From the NCBI GenBank assembly GCA_963210315.1, contig OY723277.1, positions 1 to 64,000 on the forward strand: DNA of 64,000 nucleotides. Reading direction: 5' to 3'. This document shows, piece after piece, positions 19,550-30,744 of this stretch. Numbering within the stretch: the first letter of the stretch is position 1; every line of letters starts with the position of its first letter. The notes under the pieces were generated by a model that saw only the letters and a list, made by a program, of their open reading frames with translations, was not told the DNA's origin and searched no databases. Both the position numbers and the translations under genes were made by a program. This DNA is from Rhynchopus euleeides (lineage: Eukaryota; Euglenozoa; Diplonemea; Diplonemida; Diplonemidae).

Positions 19550-22500
19550 CCCCCCCCCCCCCAGAAGAAACTCAAGATTTGATGTTTTTTTTGCGGAATT
19601 CCCTCAAGCGCGACAAAAGAACTGGCGAGGAGGTGGGGACGCACACCAAGCAGCCTTGGGCTGCCGGAGGCAGCGTCGAGAGCAGAAGGAAACATAGTTG
19701 GGAAAACACGGCAGGCACGGGGAGGGTGTGTGGTTGTGTGTTCATTCCTTGGGCCGTACATCACACTTCTCTCTTTTCAAAGCGGGCACACCTGGCATCC
19801 CCCCCTGAACTGTAGGACGGTGAGTCCTCCTCCCAACTCGTTCCTACACACAGTAACCTGTCGGGGCGGCCTTTCAGAGCCACTGTGTCAGTTATTACAC
19901 TACTGTGTGAGCAGCAAACCCGCAAACCCCAAGCACCACAAAGGGCAGCAGGTCTCACGTTTTCTGCCCGTCTGAGAGAGCTATAAAAAAGGCCCCAACC
20001 ACAGGCAGGGATTGTCACACTTGGCACAGTTTACTTCAGAATGCGAAAAAGCTGGGTTGGGCCCTGTGGGGGGTGGGGAAGAATGCCCGACCCTCCAGGC
20101 TTTGCTGGGATAACCTATCATCATAGGGGGGGGTTCGCTCGGGAAGGGGGAAAGGTGTGCAGGTTGGGGGAAAAGCTGTTCAAGCTGAGCCGACCCTGTC
20201 ATCCACCCTTCCCATTTCATTTTATTGCGATTCTCAGTTTTTCGGTTTACGGGTGTTTTTTCGGGAGTGGTTTCTTCGCAAACGGGGGGGGGGGGGGGGA
20301 GGGCCTGTTCCAAACTTTCCCTGTCAGTCGAAACCCGGGGGTCGTGGGAGTGACAGCGGGCACCTCTGTTCTGTGAACAGGCCTGGCCGGGGGAGGGCGG
20401 GCGATCGGGAAGGGAAGGCCACCGGTGACGCCCATTCCCCACTTCAAGATCGGGCAAGAGTACCGGGCAGCAGCAGTAACAAAGGGGTGTGGAGGGAGCG
20501 GAAATGGGCGCGGGTGGGAGGATCATGTGTTGGCGGCAACACCCATTCAGCAGGAGGCTTTGATGTCGGGCCCGTGCACCCTCCCGGGATACAACACCCG
20601 GCATCGGTATTGCCTTGTTGTTGCCGATCCGTGCGGGCTGACGGGTGAGTACTGGGCACACGCATGAAGAAGACAAGAATCAAGATAGAAACAACCAAAA
20701 CTGACAAATTACTGACAGCCATGCCAGAAGTCACAAAAAGCAGCTCCCAGCAGTTATGTTCCGGACGTGTGGATACACATCAGCTCCCGGACCCCACAAA
20801 TGCACGGTTGGTCTGGTCGTGTGAGGTGCAAGCCACGGGTATCAGGCGCGCCTCCCACTTCCGGCGCTGCACATTTTGGGTGATCCGTGATATTATTCAC
20901 GTGCAGCGTTCCATCCAGCCTCCAGAATGACATGCGTAAAGCGTTCCCACCACTCGATGCCTGCTACTTTTGTAGTAGTGTTGGCTCGAATGCGTTCATA
21001 TTTTCTTGGCCAATCAGGGATCGTGGCCAGGCCGCTGCAGGGATTTTTATCGTGAACAACTGAACAGATCGGAACAAGACGGTGCAGGAGAAGGGCTTTC
21101 TTGCCCTCTCCGAGAAACATCCTTCTCCTGACCGATGATGCTGATGGCAAAGCTCCAGGACACCAGACGAGTCGGGATAAGGCAAGCCATGGACACAAGA
21201 GACTGCGACAAGGCTGCGTGGTTGGGAGAGTTGGGGCACCATGCACCCCGCCCCTGTATATAAGGTACCGATAACGGGCGAAGAGAGGGAGGGAGGAGGC
21301 GGGTGATCTAAAGTTCCAGCGTATGAAGGGAGTGCATCAGATGTGGTGGCCCTTGCGGCTGATGGAGAGCATAGGTGGTGCAGCAACCATCGGCGCATTA
21401 ACAAGCACAGGAGAGAGAGGATGATGGATTGGCAAGGGGGGAGGGAAGAGATGAACGTAGTGTGGTGGTTTGTGGTCAAAAATAAAAGAAGGTGGGTGGG
21501 ATCGGAAGATTCGGCTGGCTGCCCTGGTTTTGCTGTTCCCTCGGGGAGTCACATCGGTTGCCACAAAAAATAGTCGAACGGCCGCAGAATCGAATAGATG
21601 ACCAAATAGATGACACACACAGGGCTGCCCCTATCCCCAGATCCAGGCTGGCATGCACAAGTGTCTTCTGTTTCGGGTTTCGGACTTCCCGTGCCTGATT
21701 TGCTTCTATCACTGTCGGCAGACAGAATGTCAGGCAGGTTCGGGAATCATGCTGTTGTTGTAACACACGGCGTTGCTGCGGAAAGAAGGGAAATATGAGC
21801 ATTTCGTGTTTTCGTTGATCGGGGTGCTTGGAATTTCCTGAGTGGGCGCGGGGCGGGGGGGACTTCACTCTGATAATTATGCAGAAGCGCGAGTTCTGTA
21901 TCAACTAAGGTGCCCACCCCCCCTGAGCTGAGAAGAGAGGGTTACTTTTGAGGATAACAAGGCGGTATACACACGTAGGTCGTGTGAGACAAACTCTTCA
22001 ACAAAAAGGTGACAAAGACGCACCGAAGCAGGTCAACCCGCTGGGAAACGAAGCCTGATGCGCCTGTTGTGCGGGTACGATTCAAGGGCCCAAGACTCTC
22101 AGATAAAATTTGCTATGATTCCTGCAACCGCTGTTGTTGTGTGCCCACATCTGGTGGTACGTCGGGTGACAGTGGCAAGCTCGAGACATCAGGATATAAT
22201 CACAACCATGTTCACACAAAGAAGGAGAAGTCAAAGAACAAGACACAGAATTGAGCAAGGCAGGACATACATATCTTCATAAGGACAACAGGCCTCTCCC
22301 TGATTGTCGCCAAACTCGGGAATGATGAAACCGTATTTGCTTCAAACACTAAGTTCCGTCGACGTGCATATCGATTTGGGATTCGCCAAACTGGCATGGT
22401 ATTGCACCCTCGTCTAGAGGTCGCAACATGAGAAACTGAGCCCGCAGAGAGAGCCTGCGCACGTTAGACTTAAGAACGGTAGTACAATAGCTGGCACCTT

Positions 22501-22660
22501 CAACTTCAATACTACATTCATGACAACATCTGAACACAGAACAAACCAACAGGCAATAAGGATCTTCCTAAAAGGGTCGCTCAAGTAGAAACGAGTCTGC
22601 GCAATAGCTAGTGACATCAAACAGTGTCACACGTTCCGAAGCCCCATGTTTTTAGCAAGC
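19550..22660. other. Intergenic, no gene supported
   Basis: About 3.1 kb. It has G runs near 20285, C runs at its left edge, and AT-richer patches after 21900. A 59-codon minus frame (about 20754-20933) and a minus frame near 22349-22549 look protein-like but have no recognisable domain or upstream context. Confidence 0.5.
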
Positions 22661-22857
22661 ACCTACCACCCCCCGTGTATATGTCACCCCCCCCAGGTGC
22701 AAAAATCGGGAGGGGGGTGACATGAACACGCCTTTTAGGGGGTGACATATACACGGGGGGTGGTAGGTTAGTGTATGTCACCCCCCGCCAGGGCCGCCTG
22801 GGGGTGACATAAACACACCCCTTTTGGGGGGTGACATATACACGGGGGGTGGTAGGC
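22661..22857. mobile_element. Small TIR element with CTACCACCCCCCGTGTATAT ends
   Basis: About 195 bp. CTACCACCCCCCGTGTATAT followed by GTCACCCCCC opens the element, and its reverse complement closes it near 22856. An extra internal copy of the closing end lies at about 22738-22767, so the unit looks like a composite of two. The end sequence resembles the GTGTTTAAGTCCCCCC word of the 10863-12053 element. No coding capacity. Confidence 0.7.
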
Positions 22858-23474
22858 ATCAAGTTTATTACCGCGCCACTCGGTGGAGAGCCCCGCAGTA
22901 GTCTCCCCACGAATGGGAGGACGGCTGCGGGCCGCATGCAAAGAAGAAAACAATGAATCGAACGCAAGTCGAGAAAGAAGAAGAAGAAGAAGAAAACAAC
23001 CAAAACTCGATGATATAACCAATGCTCGTGGGCAGGAGAGCGGGGCATCTGCATGAAAGGCGTTGGCTACGCCGATCTGGCCCACTTTTTCGAACGAATG
23101 ACGGGCCCTGAAGGGGGAAGACTGAGGGCGACGTGGAGGCGTGGTGACCACATGGCACGTCATGCCCACAGTGCAGTTCGACAGGAGACTTCTAAGGCTA
23201 GACCGCGGTTCCACTACCTCAACAGTGGCCTTCGCTCTCTGTGGCAAACTGATGTCAGTTCGAACACAACAGAAAGGAACACCGGTTGTGCCACCCTGAG
23301 AGTGAAGTCCACCAGAAGGAAGGTTGGGCCCACCTGATTTCTCTTCCCGCCATCCCAAACGGATACGCCTGCCAGGCTGGCAGCCTGCTCGACAGGCAAG
23401 GGGTCTTACGATAAATGCAGGAATCCAAGATATAAAGGACTGTGCAGGAGAGAAACGAAGAAACATACATGAAT
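22858..23474. other. Intergenic, no gene seen
   Basis: Contains an AGAAGAAGAAG tract near 22976 and one degenerate CCTTCGCTCTCTGTGGCAAA word at 23229-23248. No gene supported. Confidence 0.5.
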
Positions 23475-24184
23475 CAGGGCATTAGTTTGGGCTGGTTATC
23501 CGGTTATGATAACCAGGATTTGGAGAAACCTGGTTATTTTAAAAAATAAAAAAAAGTCAAAAATCTGGCTCGGAACCGGGGGTTTCCCTTACCAAATAAC
23601 CTGCTGCGCTAGCCCCACCAAGCAGCAATAGTACGACACGACCTGCATCTGTCATTCGGCGGCAGATGCAGGCCAAGATTGCACAGCCCCCTTCTGCGCC
23701 GTCCCTCACCGACGAAACCCAGGCCACGACGAAGGTGAGCCAGCATGCGACCCGGATTCGTGTGTGATCGACCCGTAACGTGCCGCAAGACTGCAACAGC
23801 CGGAATGCGGCCAACATCTGCGGCATTCTGCTGGAGCAGACAGAATCTCTGGGGACAGCTTCTGGAACCGCGTCGTGTCCTTCGCCACTGACTGGTGCAA
23901 CACCATGGGTGGTGGGAAACCCGGGGCGCAACTCCACGCGTGTAGATGGGTTATCCTCCTGGCACCAGCGCGAATTGTGTGCTGTGTCTGACACCTCTCA
24001 CAAACCCGGGGGAAGTAGAGACTATATACATAACCTGGGGGTGGGGAAACAGATAATAGCACGCCACGGTCACAACGGCGCAGGAGGCGCTCGGGCGCGA
24101 AGCGCCCGAGCGAAAAAATTTGGTGGGTCATAACCAGGGTAACCAGGTTTCAGGCTCCGTCGGGAAGGTCAAACTAATGCCCTG
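23475..24184. mobile_element. DNA transposon with 15-bp TIRs CAGGGCATTAGTTTG and 7-bp target duplication
   Basis: Exact inverted ends CAGGGCATTAGTTTG at 23475-23489 and 24170-24184, flanked on both sides by CATGAAT (23468-23474 and 24185-24191). The intact duplication shows a real, fairly recent insertion. Ends starting CAGGG are seen in hAT-like elements, but these usually make 8-bp duplications. Inside, GGTTAT words recur near both ends. A minus frame without ATG (23557-23994) has hydrophobic stretches but no transposase motif. Probably non-autonomous. Confidence 0.85.
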
Positions 24185-24520
24185 CATGAATGCAAAGGAG
24201 AAAAAAACGTCTCCCTCCCAGTAAAAGTAATGATAGAGAACCCGGAGAGAAGACAGAGCCAGAACACCCACCCCGCCCCACATACACTGATCACACGCAT
24301 CAGTGAGGTCACCTGCACCCAAAGCCAGGTCGAAACATCCTTGTAACGCGGCAGCGCAATCAGACTGTATGTCTGATGCGAATACACTGCCATCCACTAA
24401 TGAGCGGGCCGTGTTACCTCAAGCTGAATGGTGGACACACATGCATGAATTATTCGGAGGTGGGTCGCACCGAGCATGGAGCTGCTCTTGATGCATCGCC
24501 ACCACTACAGCACACCCGAC
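24185..24520. other. Short intergenic stretch, nothing seen
   Basis: About 340 bp between the transposon and the stop codon of the large WSC gene. It probably contains that gene's 3' UTR. Confidence 0.4.
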
Positions 24521-27500
24521 TCAGACAGCGGTGACATGCGACTTCGTCGACGCTCCAAGCCTCATGCTGCCGTTGTGGCCAAAGCTGCTGTTCGGATGCA
24601 TGTGTACGTCTCTGCCCATCATCGATGCTGCTGTCACAAGCGATGCTGTCGACCCGATGCGGCGGGGCGATCCAGGAGTGCCACGCGCGCGTGGCGGTGA
24701 GGTGAAGGCAGAGCCTTGGCGCGAGCGCAGGTTTCGGAACGACCCGTCAGGGTAGAGCTGGCCTGCAGACGGCTCCACAAGCGGGATGTCCATCCTGTCG
24801 AAGCTGTCGGAGAACGTGTCGTTCGTCAGCCACCCCAGGCCGCTGACGCTGTCGCGCTTCCCACCACGCCCCCTCGAGCGGGGCAGGAGGGAGTCGGTCC
24901 GCGGAACAGCGCGTGGCGAGGACACAGGGGTGCTGGGGTGCTCCCCAGCATAGGTGTAGTTGTCTTCGACATCCTCGATGTCGATTGTGGGCAGGGAGTC
25001 CTTGAACTCCAGGAGGTCGCACGCTGTGCTCCTGCGCGAACCCGAGCTGGCCTGCAGGTGTGCCGGGACCTGCGGGGTCTCCGCCTGCAGTGGTGTGTCC
25101 TGGCCCTGCTCCTTCTGTGCCGGCTCCACCCTCGACAGAACGTCGTCCTGCAGGTTGTCGCGGCGCCGCGTCAGCAGCACGTAGACCTCGGTGAGGATGT
25201 CGAGGACAATCTTCGCGACCAGCACCGCAAAGGCGACAGTCAGCAGCGAGGAGGCGACGTCGAACACCCAGAGGTCCAGGTCGTGGAGGTAGAAGCCTGT
25301 CGCCATGAGCAGCATGGCCACCATCTGCACCCCCAGGAACATAATGTCCAGGGCAGCGTCGCGTGGGCGGGCGTGCGGCCACATCATGGTCTCCATCATA
25401 ACCAGCACAAAGAACACTGTTGCAGATGCCATTTTGACGTGCCCACAGCCCGAACTGTTCTCAGGCCCTGTGCTCTGGATGGCGCTGAGCGCAAAGCTTG
25501 CGGCAAACTCCAGCAGCAGGAACCCAGTTGTGTTCTGCTTGTATGTGCGGAGGATGACGTAACGCTGCACCCACATCACCTCGTGTGTGATGTTCACCCA
25601 CTCGCCCCTCCCGAGGAAGGTGACCTCCACCCAGCTCTTGCGCCCCTCAGCCACGGCGTACACACCGCTTGTGTTGATGCCCACATACAGCATGTACTGC
25701 ATCATGCACGGCAGCACGGTGCACAGGAGAAGCATCATCCCCCCGAGAGCAATGTGCCACTCCTTGTGGGGGCGCAACACGAGGCACATGGCTGCCAGCG
25801 TGAGCCCCTGGTAGAAGTACTGGAACACCATCAGCGGTGCGGAGGGCAGGCGCAGCAGCCCAACAACGTCAGTCCCTTCGAACATCTTGGGGAAGAGCAC
25901 CGGCCCCACGCGCGACACGATGCTCATCGCGATGCAGCTCAGGATGCTGAAGATGATGATCGCAGCTGTGTTGACGACGACAGCGCCCACCTCCGTGCTG
26001 CCGTCGATCTGCAGCCCTGTCGGGTGCAGCGCCTCCTGCAGCTCTGTCGAGCACCCCTGGCTCACCAATGCAAGGCGCAGGGCTGCGCCTGTGCTGAACC
26101 CAGCACCGGCACCCGCCGCCCCGGCGGCAATCGTGCCGGCCGTGCTGTCCAGCCCCGGGACGGACACCACGTCCCTGACGTGGGGCGAGAGTGTCGTCGC
26201 ATTCGCTTCTGGAGCAGGCGTCGGTTCCCCTGGCGGCGAAGGTGTGTCGAAGGGCCCCGAGCCAGGCGGGCTGGGTGTCGAAACAGACGGTGTGAATGTC
26301 CTCGGCACCTCAGTCATCCCCGGCGGCAGCGTATCGGGTGCTACGGTGGCTGCTGGGTCAGCAGTCGGTGCAGGTGTGGACGGCCCAGCCTGGGGCACGC
26401 TGGTCGACCCTGGGACCAGTGTCGCCCCTGGGGCCAAGGTCGGGAGGGCCACAACAGGTGGTGCTGGCGTGCGGGGTGTCGGCGTCAGTGGCACAGCTGT
26501 CACGGGCGGCGAAAGGGTCAGCGGCGCAGACGTGGCGGGGGCCGGTGTGACTGGGGTTGCAGTAAGCGGCGCAGGCGTGGCAGGCGCCCCTGTTGGGGCA
26601 GGCGTCGCAGGGGTGGGTGTGTCCGGCGAGGCGGTCAGAGGCACAGGTGTCTGCGGGGTCGGGGTGAGAGGCATAGGCGTTGCCGGTGACGGGGTCAGGG
26701 GCACAAGTGTCTGAGGTTCTGGGGTCTGTGGAGAGGGCGTCAGTGGCACAGCAGTATCAGGTGCAGGTGTGGGTGGGGAGGGTGTCAGCGGCGCCTGTGT
26801 TGGAGCTGCTGTCGGTGGCACCGGTGTGTCAGGCGCGGGTGTCGCCGGTGCAGGTGTCGGAGGAGAAGGGGTTGAAGGAGCTGCCGTCGGTCCAGGCGTT
26901 GACGGTGTGGGTGACAGTGGCGCGGGGGTTGGGGGAACTGGTGTGTCAGGTGCAGGTGTAGATGGTGACGGTGTTACCGGTGCCAGAGTCTGAGGCACAG
27001 GTGTTTGCGGCTCTGGCGTCAGGGGTGCAGGTGTCGCAGGCGCAGCCGTTGGCGGAACTGCCGTGTCAGGTGCAGGTGTGGATGGGGATGGCGTTCCCGG
27101 TGCTGGTGTCGCAGGCGCAGGTGTTTGCGGTGCAGTTGTGGGCGGTGACAGCGTTTGTGGCACTGGTGTCGGGGGTGAGGGTGACAGTGGCGCAGGCGTC
27201 AGTGGTGCAGGCGTTGGCGGTGCGGGTGTTGGAGGAACTGGTGTCTCAGGTGCAGGTGTGGGCGGCGACGGCGTCGGCGGCACCGGAGTCGGTGGTGCAG
27301 GCGTCAGAGGCACGGGTGTCGGTGGCGACGGCGTGTCCGGTGCAGGTGTCGGCGGTGACGGCGTCGGCGGCACCGGAGTCAGTGGCGCAGGCGTGGGTGG
27401 TGACGGTGTGTCAGGCGCAGGTGTGGGCGGCGACAGCGTGAGGGGCGCCGGAGTTGGTGGTGCAGGCGTCGGGGGCACAGGCGTCAGCGGTGCTGGCGTA

Positions 27501-28597
27501 TCAGGTGCAGGTGTCGGCGGCGACGGCGTCGGCGGCACCGAAGTCAGTGGCGCAGGCGTGGGTGGTGACGGTGTGTCAGGCGCAGGTGTGGGCGGCGACA
27601 GCGTGAGGGGCGCCGGAGTTGGTGGTGCAGGCGTCGGGGGCACAGGCGTCAGCGGTGCTGGCGTATCAGGTGCAGGTGTCGGCGGCACCGAAGTCAGTGG
27701 CGCAGGCGTGGGTGGTGACGGCGTCGGCGGCATCGGGGTCGGTGGCGACGGTGTGTCAGGTGCCGGTGTGGGCGGCGACGGCGTCAGCGGCGCCGGTGTC
27801 AGTGGCGCAGGCGTCGGTGGTGACGGCGTGTCAGGTGCAGGTGTGGGTGGTGAGGGTGTTGGCGGTGCTGGTGTTGGTGGTGCGGGCGTCTGCGGAACCG
27901 GCGTGTCAGGCGCGGGTGTGGGTGGGGATGGCGTTGGTGGGGCCGGAGTTGGAGGCGCAGGTGTGGGTGGCGACAGTGTCGGCGGCGCAGGCGTCGGGGG
28001 TGCAGGTGTCGGCGGCGACGGCGTCGGAGGCGCAGGCGTCACTGGCGCTGGTGTCGGCGGCGCGGGCGTTGGTGGAGATGGCGTGTCAGGTGCAGGAGTC
28101 GGTGGCGCCGGCGTCGGGGGCACAGGCGTCGGCGGTGAAGGTGTGGGGGGCGACACCGTCGGTGGCACCGGGGTCGGGGGCGCTGGCGAGGGCGGCGCAG
28201 GTGTCGGCGGTGCCGGCGTCTCCGCATCGTACACCAACTTATACACAGAATTCCGGTTCGAACCGCCACACTTCACCGCCATGTTCCCATCGCAGGAAAA
28301 AGGGCACTCCGCCTCGTCGTACTTGCCCAACCTGCCGTGGGTCCTGCCGCAGTAGCACTCCCTGTAGAACTGCAGCCCGAAGAACTCATAGGGGGCGCCT
28401 GGCGCAACATTCTCACAGAAGTTCTGGCACTTGTCCGGAGAATCGTACGTCCCGGTGAAGTCATTAGGTCCCGTGAGGTCCCTGTCCATGGGGTCATCCC
28501 CGAAGCATCCGAGGTACACTTGGTGGTAGGTCGCTGCGCCTGCTGCCGAGGTGTACAGGAGGAGCACGAAGAGCCGGGGCACCTGCCAGCTAGGCAT
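24521..28597 (-). CDS. WSC-domain surface protein with long Pro/Thr stalk and multi-span membrane module (paralogue 1)
   Basis: 1358 residues from the ATG at 28597, which begins a signal peptide (MPSWQVPRLFVLLLYTSAAG). Residues about 24-118 are a WSC carbohydrate-binding domain: YLGCFGD, CQNFC, YFGLQFYRECYCG-like core, CPFSCDG and CGG. Residues about 122-770 are a mucin-like stalk of five-residue units (TPAPP, TPSPP, TPAPD, TPVPL). Then come a conserved Cys-containing segment (ALRLALVSQGCS) and about seven to eight hydrophobic spans at 870-1140, including SAPLMVFQYFYQGLTLAAM, GCGHVKMASATVFF and WPHARPRDAALDIMFLG. A polar tail of about 220 residues follows, presumably cytosolic. Two other genes in the window share the membrane module. 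WSC domains bind glycans in wall-stress sensors, so a wall or glycan sensor is a fair inference. I do not recognise the membrane module; a TRP-like channel is one option. Confidence 0.88.
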   Translation of the reverse strand: MPSWQVPRLFVLLLYTSAAGAATYHQVYLGCFGDDPMDRDLTGPNDFTGTYDSPDKCQNFCENVAPGAPYEFFGLQFYRECYCGRTHGRLGKYDEAECPFSCDGNMAVKCGGSNRNSVYKLVYDAETPAPPTPAPPSPAPPTPVPPTVSPPTPSPPTPVPPTPAPPTPAPDTPSPPTPAPPTPAPVTPAPPTPSPPTPAPPTPAPPTLSPPTPAPPTPAPPTPSPPTPAPDTPVPQTPAPPTPAPPTPSPPTPAPDTPSPPTPAPLTPAPLTPSPPTPAPDTPSPPTPMPPTPSPPTPAPLTSVPPTPAPDTPAPLTPVPPTPAPPTPAPLTLSPPTPAPDTPSPPTPAPLTSVPPTPSPPTPAPDTPAPLTPVPPTPAPPTPAPLTLSPPTPAPDTPSPPTPAPLTPVPPTPSPPTPAPDTPSPPTPVPLTPAPPTPVPPTPSPPTPAPETPVPPTPAPPTPAPLTPAPLSPSPPTPVPQTLSPPTTAPQTPAPATPAPGTPSPSTPAPDTAVPPTAAPATPAPLTPEPQTPVPQTLAPVTPSPSTPAPDTPVPPTPAPLSPTPSTPGPTAAPSTPSPPTPAPATPAPDTPVPPTAAPTQAPLTPSPPTPAPDTAVPLTPSPQTPEPQTLVPLTPSPATPMPLTPTPQTPVPLTASPDTPTPATPAPTGAPATPAPLTATPVTPAPATSAPLTLSPPVTAVPLTPTPRTPAPPVVALPTLAPGATLVPGSTSVPQAGPSTPAPTADPAATVAPDTLPPGMTEVPRTFTPSVSTPSPPGSGPFDTPSPPGEPTPAPEANATTLSPHVRDVVSVPGLDSTAGTIAAGAAGAGAGFSTGAALRLALVSQGCSTELQEALHPTGLQIDGSTEVGAVVVNTAAIIIFSILSCIAMSIVSRVGPVLFPKMFEGTDVVGLLRLPSAPLMVFQYFYQGLTLAAMCLVLRPHKEWHIALGGMMLLLCTVLPCMMQYMLYVGINTSGVYAVAEGRKSWVEVTFLGRGEWVNITHEVMWVQRYVILRTYKQNTTGFLLLEFAASFALSAIQSTGPENSSGCGHVKMASATVFFVLVMMETMMWPHARPRDAALDIMFLGVQMVAMLLMATGFYLHDLDLWVFDVASSLLTVAFAVLVAKIVLDILTEVYVLLTRRRDNLQDDVLSRVEPAQKEQGQDTPLQAETPQVPAHLQASSGSRRSTACDLLEFKDSLPTIDIEDVEDNYTYAGEHPSTPVSSPRAVPRTDSLLPRSRGRGGKRDSVSGLGWLTNDTFSDSFDRMDIPLVEPSAGQLYPDGSFRNLRSRQGSAFTSPPRARGTPGSPRRIGSTASLVTAASMMGRDVHMHPNSSFGHNGSMRLGASTKSHVTAV

Positions 28598-28617
28598 AGT
28601 GAAAGGCTCCTCGCATT

Positions 28618-28645
28618 CTGCGGGAGGGTGTGTGCAGTAGGTGGT
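28618..28645 (-). promoter_or_regulatory. Candidate splice acceptor of WSC paralogue 1
   Basis: The minus strand reads a C/T-rich run ending CCCTCCCGCAG, 20 nt before the ATG at 28597. It is consistent with a trans-splice or 5'-UTR splice site. Confidence 0.5.
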
Positions 28646-28763
28646 GCATGTCAAGACGCAGAGCAACAACGCAACACAACCAAGATCAAGACTTACAGTT
28701 GCATGGCAGGGGAGGTGCTGAGCAATCTGTGGTAAAATTTATTCAAAAAACATTCTGTGATGG

Positions 28764-28870
28764 TGTGCACCGCTTTGCTGAACACGGCGTAATCAAGAGC
28801 GCGCCAAACCCAATGAAGTCCAGAAGTCACAGTCCTAGAGGCAGGCGGGCGGGGTGGGGGTCGCCCAGTC
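28764..28870 (-). repeat. 5'-flank segment duplicated at 34305-34410
   Basis: About 105 bp beginning GTGCACCGCTTTGCTGAACA. It is near-identical to 34305-34410 in the same orientation. Each copy lies roughly 170-260 bp upstream of a minus-strand ATG that begins a signal peptide, so it may be a shared promoter-proximal region or a mark of gene duplication. Confidence 0.75.
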
Positions 28871-29969
28871 TGCATGATATGCAGATCCCTCCGAGAAAAA
28901 CACCATCACATCGATCCCAGCCAGAAGCGCAAAGGGGAGGGGAGGGGGGGGTGGAGGGCCCCGACACTGCTGGTCGTCACACAGCCTGCTCTGCTGGCCC
29001 CAGCCTCGGCCCGATGTTAAGGCACAATCAGCACACACAAGGGTGTGCGCCTGTGCTGGCTCGCAGGGGTTTCGTTTCTTTCGAGTAAAGTACCATACAT
29101 TCATACGTTGGGTTCGGCACAGCCGACTTCCTTTTCATTTGGCCACCGAGGGTTGTCCGGAACGGCCATTGTTCGTTGACTGTTTCTTCCTGTTTCGTCC
29201 TGTGTCATTTCGTCCTGTGACGAGGGGTTTGCTCAGGGACTGCTGATGGAGCTGGAGTTGTTCATGAAGCCAGAGTCCTCAGATAACACAGGAATCGAAA
29301 TCGGAATCATGTCGAGAAATGAGACAGAGAAAGAGAGAAAGAGAGGCACCCGTTGGCCTGAGGCTCGCTACCTCAGGTTCCCTTGTCAGGCTCGAGCCTG
29401 GTAATACCTGATGAGGCTGCCAGGGGAGGATGTCGTCTTGGAAGGCCTCAACTACAACGAGAACGCGGACCCTCTCACGTGACGCTTTCGTTGGTCCGCG
29501 CTTGCGTGGGCTGGGGCTTCAGGGGGGCAGCACGCCAGCGACACGTTGTCGAGCACGTGAGAGAGGAGAGAGAGGGGGGGAGGGGGGAGCAACAGCAATA
29601 AAAATGCCAAACACAGGGGCTGCCCTGCATCTGGTTCACGCACAACATATTCCCCAAAGTGAACTCGCTTCATGAGAAGGAGGTCTTCTGCTCCAGAACG
29701 CAGTGTTCACAAGTGTGACAACCCTGTCACCTGGTGGTGGCCACAGAGCAGCCACACTTCTGGAGCTCTGAGTGAAGCCCCCCTCCCACAGAGAAAGGCA
29801 AGAGCAAAATAGAACCTTCACGACCAGCAAGCAGGGACTACAGAGCTGGTCATGAAAGAGTCATGCGTTGGTATGGATGGTTGGTTTGATTCATTGGCCA
29901 CTATCCCACTCATGGGCATGGCCTCTGCAGCAATGTGTGCTGCAGAAGAGAAAAGGAAAAAATGAAGGA

Positions 29970-30187
29970 ATCAGTCCTATTGGGGGCCTTCGCTCAGTGA
30001 GAACAAGTGAGCCGCCTCACGACACTGGCTGCAAAGCGACACACTTTGACACACAGTGGCACAGAGCGAAGGCCCTCATTCGTGGTAATTTACCCCCTTC
30101 CCCTTTGGGTCGGCTGACCGGAAATGTTGGAAAAGGGGGGTGATGTAAGGGTGGGGGTGGGGGTAAATTACGATGAATAGGACTGAT
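29970..30187. mobile_element. Small foldback element with ATCAGTCCTATT ends
   Basis: Inverted ends ATCAGTCCTATT at 29970-29981 and 30176-30187. Nested inside is a second inverted pair, GGGGGCCTTCGCT (29982-29994) against AGCGAAGGCCC (30065-30075), the terminal theme of the small elements at 35954, 49744 and 59544. A GGTAATTTACCCCC pair also occurs. No coding capacity. Confidence 0.6.
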
Positions 30188-30744
30188 GAACAAATAAATA
30201 GAGCAAGCCCTTGATGATGAGTGATGGTGCGGAGGAAGTGTCGGATTGCTTCTGGCTACCTTGCTTCCTTCCAGGAGTTGCTGTGCAGTCACATGTGTTG
30301 CACACCCTCGTGAGCCAGCAGGTGGGCAGGGTGTTGGAATCACTACCGACGCATCAACGATCAACACTGAGGAGGAGACTCGCTACCAGGTAAAGAACCA
30401 CTGACACACTTCAGGGATCTGCTACTTGATTGCATTGCACTGCACGCATCCACGTAGCAAGCCCGCCACTTGTTGTATGTGTGACAATGAATGATAGAAT
30501 AAACGAATGGGGGCTTCGCTCTGTGTCTGTGTAAAGGTGTGACATGGCACATCGTATGTGAAAGTCTCTTCTTCTCGTTCACTGAACTGATAAGGTAGAG
30601 AAGCAAATGATGCAGAGAAACACGCCCACGTTGCTGTCATAGCTCCTTTTTCGGCCGAAGTGATTTACGCACTCTGCCAAAAACTATCTGTGTCCCCGCT
30701 GGATCGTAAAGTGACAGCAAAACGAGACAACAAACCAACACCGG
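30188..30744. other. Intergenic, no gene seen
   Basis: Includes a solo GGGGCTTCGCTCTGTGTCTG word at 30509-30530. No coding frame supported. Confidence 0.5.

Larger units (their letters stand above)
28598..29969. other. Intergenic upstream of WSC paralogue 1
   Basis: Holds the acceptor-like tract and, at about 28764-28870, a segment starting GTGCACCGCTTTGCTGAACA that is duplicated at about 34305-34410. The rest has short GA-rich runs and no gene. Confidence 0.55.

Noticed and set aside
23557..23994. Minus frame inside the CAGGG-ended transposon as its transposase
   Set aside because: Starts at GTG, about 145 codons, hydrophobic stretches but no DDE or zinc-finger motif.
24716..28355. Long plus-strand frames rich in Gly/Val and Arg opposite the large WSC gene
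   Set aside because: They are the reverse reading of the Pro/Thr stalk and membrane module; no start context or domain.
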